A stretch of 64,000 nucleotides of DNA from Streptomyces lomondensis (GTDB lineage Bacteria; Actinomycetota; Actinomycetes; Streptomycetales; Streptomycetaceae). The stretch covers positions 186,001-250,000 of the forward strand of contig NZ_BMWC01000010.1 of NCBI RefSeq assembly GCF_014651035.1, in the 5' to 3' direction. This document shows positions 59,133 through 64,000 of the stretch, piece after piece (the stretch's first letter is position 1; each line of letters starts with the position of its first letter). Under the pieces are notes generated by a model that was not told the DNA's origin, did no database searches, and saw only the letters and a program-made list of their open reading frames with translations. A program made the position numbers and the translations under genes.

Positions 59133-61040
59133 TCACGGGATCGGCATCGGGACGGGAATGGTGGTCACGCCGAACGTCTTCGAACCGATCAGGGTGGTCG
59201 GGGACTTGATCGTCGTGTTGACGAGCGACGTGATCTGCACGGTGCCCTTGCCGGTGAGGCTGGCGATGCCCGTGGCGTCCAGGTTCAGGGCGCCGACCGC
59301 GTTCACCCCGATCGCGCCCGCGGCCCGCACGTTGACGGCCCCGCCGCCCCGGATGCTGAGCGGGCCGCCGCTCTTGATCGTCAGGCTGCGCCGGGCGCTC
59401 AGCGTGAGATCGGCGCCGGCCTCGACCGACACCGAACGGCTGCCCTTGATCGTCACCGAGCCCTTGCTGTCCACGACGATCTCGGTGTTGGTGCGGTCCA
59501 GGCTGATCGTCAGCTGCTTGTCCCCGGAGACCAGCCGGACGCCCTGCTTGCGGCCGCCGGTCTTCTGGCTGAGCAGGTCCATCCGGTTGCCGTCCCGGTC
59601 GGAGACGGTGTGCCGGCTCGCCTTCCTGCGCACGGTGTCGTGCAGCGGCACGTCCCCCACGGGGGTCGGCTTGTCCCGCCCGTTGTAGAGACCGCCGATC
59701 ACGAACGGATGGTCGAGAGCGCCCCGGTCGAACGCGACCAGCACCTCGTCGTTGACGTCCATCGGGAACACCCCGCCGCCGCCCAGACCGCCCAGCTGCA
59801 CGGTCCGCGTCCAGTCGCTGACGTAGGTGTCGTCCAGCCACGGGAACTGGAGCCGCACCCGCCCCTGCTTGAGCGGGTCGTTCACGTCCGTGACGAGCGC
59901 GTTGGCCACGCTCGGCAACCGGGGCGCCGCCTGCTGCCCGCCCGAGGCCAGTCCGTACAGCGAGCGCCACTGCCGTCCGCTGACCGTCACCCACGCCTCG
60001 TAGTGCTTGCCGTCGCCGAAGTCGTGCCGCACGGACGTGACGGTGTACTTGCCCTCGAAGGGCACGCCGACGTGCGCCAGCGCCACCGGAACCCCCGGGC
60101 GCAGCCTGGGGTTGCCGCGTACGACGACCTCCAGTTCGGCGAACGAGCCGGTGACGTCGTCGGCGAGGGCGCCGGCGGCGAACCTCACCTCGCTCTGCTT
60201 GTCGTAGGGCGTGCCCGTCTCCACCAGCTTCGCGGCCTTGAACTTCCCGGCGGCGGCCCCCGGGGAGGTGCCGATGGTGATGCCGGGGTTGCCGGTCGCG
60301 GGCGAGGTGGCGGTCAGCTTCTTCTTGGTGGTCACGTCCCACCCGCGGGACTCGACCTTGGCCACCTGGTCGGCGGCGGTGACGGCGGCCCGCAGGCGCA
60401 GGATGTCGCGCCCGGCCTCGAGGACGAAGGGGCTCTTGTCGCCGCCGGTGCCCGGGGAGGGCGCGCCGGAGGCCGACTTGGGCCGCACGAACCGGAACCT
60501 GCCCTTCGCGTCCACCGACATGACCATCTCGTTCTCGTCGGCGAGCCGCGCGAGGAAGTCCCAGTCGGTGACGTTGGACTGGCTGATGAACTCGTACACC
60601 GTCCTCGTCGACTCGATCCGCCCGATCGGCACGCCGTCCTGGGCGGCGAGCTTGCGGGCGATGTCGGAGGCGCTCTGGTTGCGGTAGGCGGCCACCCGGC
60701 GCTGCCGCAGCAGGCGGTGGCCGAGGTCGTAGCCGCGCACGACGGTGTAGCTGCCGGTGCCGTCGTAGTCGGCCTCCAGGCCGGTGACCTCGCCGGTCAG
60801 CAGCGGATCGCCGGCGCCCTCGCCGTCGGCCACGGGCGCGAACACCACCTGGGTGCCGAAGGTGATGCCCAGCTTGCCCAGCAGCAGCCGGTACGGGTCG
60901 CGGAAGGTGAGCCGGAACGCGGCCGGGACGCCGACACCCTGGTCGACGTGGCTGTCCACGAGGTCCGGGGCGAACTCGGGCGGCAGCGGGGCGCCGCCGA
61001 TCCTCACCTCGACGACGCTGGAGAACGCGGACTCCACCAT
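59133..61040 (-). CDS. VgrG-like spike protein
   Basis: A 635-residue spike of the contractile system (VgrG / gp5-gp27-like). The gp27-like N-terminal part (about residues 1-350: DPYRLLLGKLGITFGTQVVF, SDIARKLAAQDGVPIGRIES, SNVTDWDFLARLADENEMVM), the OB-fold (about 385-460: GRVRLQFPWLDDTYVSDWTR, DVNDEVLVAFDRGALDHPFV, IGGLYNGRDKPTP), and a repetitive beta-helix tail (about 500-615: SLTIKSGGPLSIRGGGAVNV, RAAGAIGVNAVGALNLDATG). The end (TTIPVPMPIP) shows no toxin domain. The start overlaps the LysM gene stop by one base. Confidence 0.92.
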   Translation of the reverse strand: MVESAFSSVVEVRIGGAPLPPEFAPDLVDSHVDQGVGVPAAFRLTFRDPYRLLLGKLGITFGTQVVFAPVADGEGAGDPLLTGEVTGLEADYDGTGSYTVVRGYDLGHRLLRQRRVAAYRNQSASDIARKLAAQDGVPIGRIESTRTVYEFISQSNVTDWDFLARLADENEMVMSVDAKGRFRFVRPKSASGAPSPGTGGDKSPFVLEAGRDILRLRAAVTAADQVAKVESRGWDVTTKKKLTATSPATGNPGITIGTSPGAAAGKFKAAKLVETGTPYDKQSEVRFAAGALADDVTGSFAELEVVVRGNPRLRPGVPVALAHVGVPFEGKYTVTSVRHDFGDGKHYEAWVTVSGRQWRSLYGLASGGQQAAPRLPSVANALVTDVNDPLKQGRVRLQFPWLDDTYVSDWTRTVQLGGLGGGGVFPMDVNDEVLVAFDRGALDHPFVIGGLYNGRDKPTPVGDVPLHDTVRRKASRHTVSDRDGNRMDLLSQKTGGRKQGVRLVSGDKQLTISLDRTNTEIVVDSKGSVTIKGSRSVSVEAGADLTLSARRSLTIKSGGPLSIRGGGAVNVRAAGAIGVNAVGALNLDATGIASLTGKGTVQITSLVNTTIKSPTTLIGSKTFGVTTIPVPMPIP

Positions 61041-61765
61041 CAGGAACGCACCTCCTCGGCGGCCGGCAGCACCAGTTCGACACCGGTCGGCAGCCGCGCC
61101 GGGTCGTCGATGCCGTTGGCCTCGGCGATGGCACGCCAGGCGGCCGCGTCGCCGTACTCCCGCCAGGCCAGCGACTGGAGGGAGTCGCCCGCCACGACCC
61201 GGTGCACGCGCTGCGCGGTGAGCGCGCCGGAGGTCGGGTTCTGCCCCTTCGTCTTCCGGGGGATCTCGTGCAGGTGCAGCCGGCAGGTGGCGCGGATGGG
61301 CACGCCGGTCGTCGAGAACAGCGTGTAGTCGGCCTCCACGGAGCTGACGTACGCCGTGAACCGGGCCGTCGAGAACGACCCCCACTGGAAGACGACCCAC
61401 GGCGGCGACGGCTGCTTGGCGGCGAGGCTCTTGGCCGTCACCTCGCAGCAGGCGAGGAGCGAGTCGACCTTCTTCAGGACGGTGTTGCTGTTCGGTTCGT
61501 CGGAGGAGTCGAGGAAGATCTCGACACTCATCTCGCGCGGTTCCGCGCCCATGAACTCCGGGAGCGGGCCGCTGCGTTCGATCTGCGCGGGGGTGGCCTT
61601 CCACTGGGCCCGGCGGGTCAGCGACAGCTGGGCCGGGTTGAAGTCGAAGTCGAACGTCTTGATGATCCCGCCGGGCGCCCTGCTCTTGCCCTTCGGCGGT
61701 TCGTGGATGGCGAGCGTGGCGCGGATCAGGCTCTTGCCCGCGCCTCTCCTGCTGCCCTTGGCCAT
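61040..61765 (-). CDS. LysM-type baseplate hub protein (Afp7/gp53-like)
   Basis: A 241-residue protein with the CIS tube/hub domain (TFDFDFNPAQLSLTRRAQWK, EFMGAEPREMSVEIFLDSSD) followed by a LysM domain at the C-terminus (RVHRVVAGDSLQSLAWREYG, AIAEANGIDDPARLPTGVEL). In Afp and PVC systems it joins the tube to the spike. The ATG at 61765 is the only sensible start. A tandem repeat separates it from the tube gene. Confidence 0.9.
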   Translation of the reverse strand: MAKGSRRGAGKSLIRATLAIHEPPKGKSRAPGGIIKTFDFDFNPAQLSLTRRAQWKATPAQIERSGPLPEFMGAEPREMSVEIFLDSSDEPNSNTVLKKVDSLLACCEVTAKSLAAKQPSPPWVVFQWGSFSTARFTAYVSSVEADYTLFSTTGVPIRATCRLHLHEIPRKTKGQNPTSGALTAQRVHRVVAGDSLQSLAWREYGDAAAWRAIAEANGIDDPARLPTGVELVLPAAEEVRS

Positions 61766-61787
61766 GATGTTCCGGTCCCTCCCCGCA

Positions 61788-61860
61788 GTCCGTCCGGTCC
61801 GTCCGGTCCGTCCGGTCCGTCCGTTCCATCCGATCCGTCTGGTCCGTCGCGTCCGCTCAG
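61788..61860 (-). repeat. Nine-base tandem repeat between tube and LysM genes
   Basis: About eight near-identical units of gtccggtcc type with growing mismatch toward 61860, in the leader of the LysM gene. Copy number may vary between strains by slippage. Confidence 0.8.
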
Positions 61861-62279
61861 TCCGTGAATCCGTGGTGGGTGATCTCCAGCACCTCCGTCG
61901 CCACGGCCGGGTTCGCCGGGTCGAGGGAGGGGCCCGTCCAGCTGACGGGCAGTACGTCGATGAGCCCCCACCGCGCGACCTCCGAGCCGTCCGCGCGCAG
62001 CGCCGCGATCTGGGCGGTGGGCCGCTTGATCCCGGTCTGGAGCGACGAGATCCACTTGGCGACCTTGGTGGTGTCCGGGGTGAGCGGGCGGGTCAGCCGG
62101 ATCGTCGAGAACGACACCCGGGTCGGCAGCTGCCAGACGAAGCCGTTGTTGCCGCCCTCCTGGCGCTGCTCGATCTCCACCTGCGAGGACAGCCCTTCGC
62201 ATCCGTTGAAGTAGCCGAGGCTCTCGCCGTCGATGCTGAGGGTGAACCAGATGGTGGAGCCCGGATCCTGGCGGGACAT
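61857..62279 (-). CDS. Phage tail tube protein (gp19-like)
   Basis: A 140-residue inner-tube protein of the contractile system. The family pattern is clear: STIWFTLSIDGESLGYFNGC, EGLSSQVEIEQRQEGGNNGF, WQLPTRVSFSTIRLTRPLTP, TDGSEVARW-type centre and the end VATEVLEITHHGFTD. Hexamers stack into the tube that is pushed out on contraction. The ATG at 62279 has GAAAGG upstream. Only one tube gene is seen in the window; further tube and sheath genes may lie beyond 64000. Confidence 0.92.
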   Translation of the reverse strand: MSRQDPGSTIWFTLSIDGESLGYFNGCEGLSSQVEIEQRQEGGNNGFVWQLPTRVSFSTIRLTRPLTPDTTKVAKWISSLQTGIKRPTAQIAALRADGSEVARWGLIDVLPVSWTGPSLDPANPAVATEVLEITHHGFTD

Positions 62280-62353
62280 CGCGGGTGGGCCTTTCTGTCG
62301 TTCCTGGTCGGTCGTTCCTGGTCGGTCGTCGGGGTGTGTGCTGGGGCGGGGCG

Positions 62354-64000
62354 TCAGTGGCGGGGGTCGCGGAGCCTGCCGATCCGCTCGCGGTCCAGCC
62401 GGAGTTCCGTGCGGATCAGCCGGGTGATGCGGCCGATGATCCGGTGCACGAGTTCGTCGAGCTGGAAGTCGGTGAGCTCCCGGGGGTCGAACGCGCCGGT
62501 GGGGACCTCCTGGTAGGCGGGCGGGGGTGGTTGCCGGTGCGGGGGTGGGGGGTCGGCGTGTCCGGAGGTGGGGGGTGGTGGCTGTGCGGTCTGGTTGGCC
62601 AGGGGCGTGGCGGCGGTGGCCGCGGCGGCTGCGGCGAGGGTGCCGATGGCTGATGTGGCCGGTGTTTTCGGGGGCCTGCCCGTGGGTTTGGACTTCCTGC
62701 CGAAGCGCTGGACGACGGGCAGGGGAGTGGCCGGAGGTGAGGCCGGTGAGGGAGGCCGGGGTGAGGTGAGGGGGGCGACTGGGAGGGACGGTCGGGCCGT
62801 GGGGGTGGTGGTTCGGGGGGCCGGTCGCTGTGGAGGGGCGGGTTGGGTGGGTGCCGGTGTGGCGGGCTTGGTGGTCATGGGGGCGCCCAGGGCTGAGCGG
62901 CGGTGGGAGGTGGGGGTGCGCTGGATGGTGGGGGCCGGGTTCTGGGACGGGGGGTGGTTCGGGGGCGGAGGGTTGTGCGGGGGCGGCGGGCTCGTGGGGG
63001 TGGTCGGCGTGGGGTTCGCCGCCGTCGGCTCGGGCCTGACGTCCCTGACGTCCCTGACGGGCTGTGCGGTGATCGGGGCGCCGAGGCCGAGGCGGGGGGC
63101 ACGGCGGGGGGTGCCGGTTGGTGTGACGGGTGAGTGTGCGGACTCGGGGGGCCGCCGCATTGGTTGGCCTGTGAGGCTTGGGGTGGGGCCGGTCGCCGGG
63201 GAGTTGTGGGCGGTGGGTGCTGGGGTGTGCGTGGGGGCGGTCGCTGGGGTGGTGGGAGGGAGCGCTGTCCGCTGTACCGGCGGTGGGGTGGTGGCGGGTG
63301 TTGAGGGGATGCCCTGGGTACGAGGGGTCGGCTCGGTGCCGGTTGCCGGTGTGTGGTTCCGGTCGACCGGCGGTGGCGTGGGGCGGGAGGGCATCGCCGT
63401 AGGTACGCCGTCGGGCCGTGCTGGTGTGGGGCCGGCGGGGGGCTGAGACAGGGCGGAGTCGGCCGGGCGCCGTCGCTGGACGACGGGGTCGGGGGCGCCT
63501 GAGTCGGCGGCCGTTCCGGACGCAGCCCTGCCCGGGGTCGACGGGCCGCTCGTCGGGTTGCCGGGCCTGGTCCGGGCCGGTGCCGGGCCCGCGCCGGTGG
63601 CGGTCGGGTCGCTCGCCGGGCTGGTCGCCGTAGGGCCGGGTGGGGTTCGGCCGGGGGTAGGGGGCGGTACGTCGCCACGGCCCGGGGTGACCTGGCCGTG
63701 GTGGTGCCCCACATCGCGCTGGACGGGGGCTGCCGGATGCGCCGGGGTGCCGAGGTTGCCGGGGTCGGTGCGCTCGGGCCCCTTGGTGGAGTCGGTCGCC
63801 GGGTTGCCGTGGGACGGAGCCGCCATGCGCTGCACTGCGGCGCCACTGACGTCGGGTTTCGTGCTCTGGGAGCCCTGCATCGGGCCGGTCGTTGGAGTGC
63901 CGGCGGGCGGGAGGGCGGTCCGCTGCACTGGGGCGGCTTCTTCGACGCCCGTGTTCTCCACCGGGCCCTCGGGCCTGGCGGCCCGGCGCGTCGCAGGCAG
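62354..64000 (-). CDS. Pro-rich VQR-repeat protein of the injection-system locus (5' end missing)
   Basis: The frame is open to the window edge (at least 548 residues), so the start is outside. Almost the whole visible protein is a Pro/Thr/Ala-rich disordered chain with at least seven (V/I)QR motifs in varied surroundings (APVQRTALPPAG twice in similar form, AAVQRMAAPS, APVQRDVGHH, PVVQRRRPAD, TIQRTPTSHR, PVVQRFGRKS). Only the last 55 residues look folded: FDPRELTDFQLDELVHRIIG and ITRLIRTELRLDRERIGRL form an amphipathic helical end. Comparable chains occur in eCIS loci, where QR motifs accompany DUF4157 proteins. Function unknown; candidates are tape-measure-like, cargo or assembly protein. 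Confidence 0.75.
   Translation of the reverse strand: MPATRRAARPEGPVENTGVEEAAPVQRTALPPAGTPTTGPMQGSQSTKPDVSGAAVQRMAAPSHGNPATDSTKGPERTDPGNLGTPAHPAAPVQRDVGHHHGQVTPGRGDVPPPTPGRTPPGPTATSPASDPTATGAGPAPARTRPGNPTSGPSTPGRAASGTAADSGAPDPVVQRRRPADSALSQPPAGPTPARPDGVPTAMPSRPTPPPVDRNHTPATGTEPTPRTQGIPSTPATTPPPVQRTALPPTTPATAPTHTPAPTAHNSPATGPTPSLTGQPMRRPPESAHSPVTPTGTPRRAPRLGLGAPITAQPVRDVRDVRPEPTAANPTPTTPTSPPPPHNPPPPNHPPSQNPAPTIQRTPTSHRRSALGAPMTTKPATPAPTQPAPPQRPAPRTTTPTARPSLPVAPLTSPRPPSPASPPATPLPVVQRFGRKSKPTGRPPKTPATSAIGTLAAAAAATAATPLANQTAQPPPPTSGHADPPPPHRQPPPPAYQEVPTGAFDPRELTDFQLDELVHRIIGRITRLIRTELRLDRERIGRLRDPRH

Noticed and set aside
54303..64000. Remnant prophage instead of an injection system.
   Set aside because: No capsid, terminase, integrase, lysis or replication genes; the order and the LysM hub, VgrG and membrane protein fit an eCIS locus. 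Sequence beyond 64000 would settle it.

Overview
The window is a very GC-rich actinobacterial chromosome segment, almost certainly Streptomyces. The evidence is the codon use (nearly all G/C third positions), many GTG starts, the differentiation genes whiG and nsdA, four clustered signal peptidases (sipW-sipZ), and a gene order (smc, glcP, ftsY, nsdA, amtB-glnK-glnD, ffh, rpsP-rimM-trmD-rplS, sip genes, yraN-comM-dprA, whiG, rpsB-tsf-pyrH-frr-cdsA, rlmN) that, from memory, matches the core region of the S. coelicolor chromosome. No rRNA, tRNA, CRISPR array, transposase or prophage integrase is seen.

Layout. 1-8.6 kb: 3' part of smc, a glucose-permease-like transporter, an FMN/F420-type oxidoreductase with a small hypothetical gene, ftsY and a short Prim-Pol-like gene. 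9-15 kb: nsdA, then the nitrogen-sensing operon amtB-glnK-glnD with a GlnR-like site upstream. 15-21 kb: ffh, a lipoprotein, a methyltransferase, an archaeal/eukaryote-type proS and a SprT-like protein. 21-28 kb: ribosome and tRNA maturation genes (rpsP, khpA, rimM, trmD, rplS), then sipW-X-Y-Z and a Nudix gene. 28-33 kb: a DUF2469 protein, yraN-comM-dprA, whiG and a TetR regulator. 33-41 kb: an M23 peptidase, rpsB, tsf, pyrH, frr, cdsA, an SRPBCC protein and rlmN. 40.7-44.7 kb: a TPP riboswitch followed by a thiamine-type ABC importer (thiB-thiP-thiQ). 44.7-54.2 kb: a mycothiol-dependent enzyme with a TTA codon, an LAETG sortase substrate, a LOG-family protein, a VOC protein, an ABC exporter pair, and a polyamine/GABA-type aminotransferase, Lrp regulator and aldehyde dehydrogenase group.

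54.3-64 kb (minus strand) is the most distinctive region. It is part of an extracellular (phage-tail-like) contractile injection system: a Pro-rich protein with repeated VQR motifs (cut by the window edge), a tube protein, a LysM baseplate-hub protein, a VgrG-like spike, a gp25-like wedge protein, a baseplate J protein, a tail-protein-I-like protein, and a membrane protein with two zinc ribbons and an outer beta-sandwich domain. Sheath, AAA+ ATPase and tape measure are not in the window and would be expected beyond 64000.

Main points of interest: an intergenic-type Streptomyces repeat that appears to be inserted in frame in the smc hinge; the injection-system locus with its membrane protein and VQR-repeat protein and no visible PAAR tip gene; a TTA (bldA-dependent) codon at position 3 of a mycothiol enzyme; several strong hairpins inside translation-gene operons that may be attenuators; the TPP riboswitch with a perfect 14-bp terminator stem; and an ABC ATPase with a degenerate signature motif. 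All assignments come from reading the sequence and from remembered family knowledge; no database search was run.
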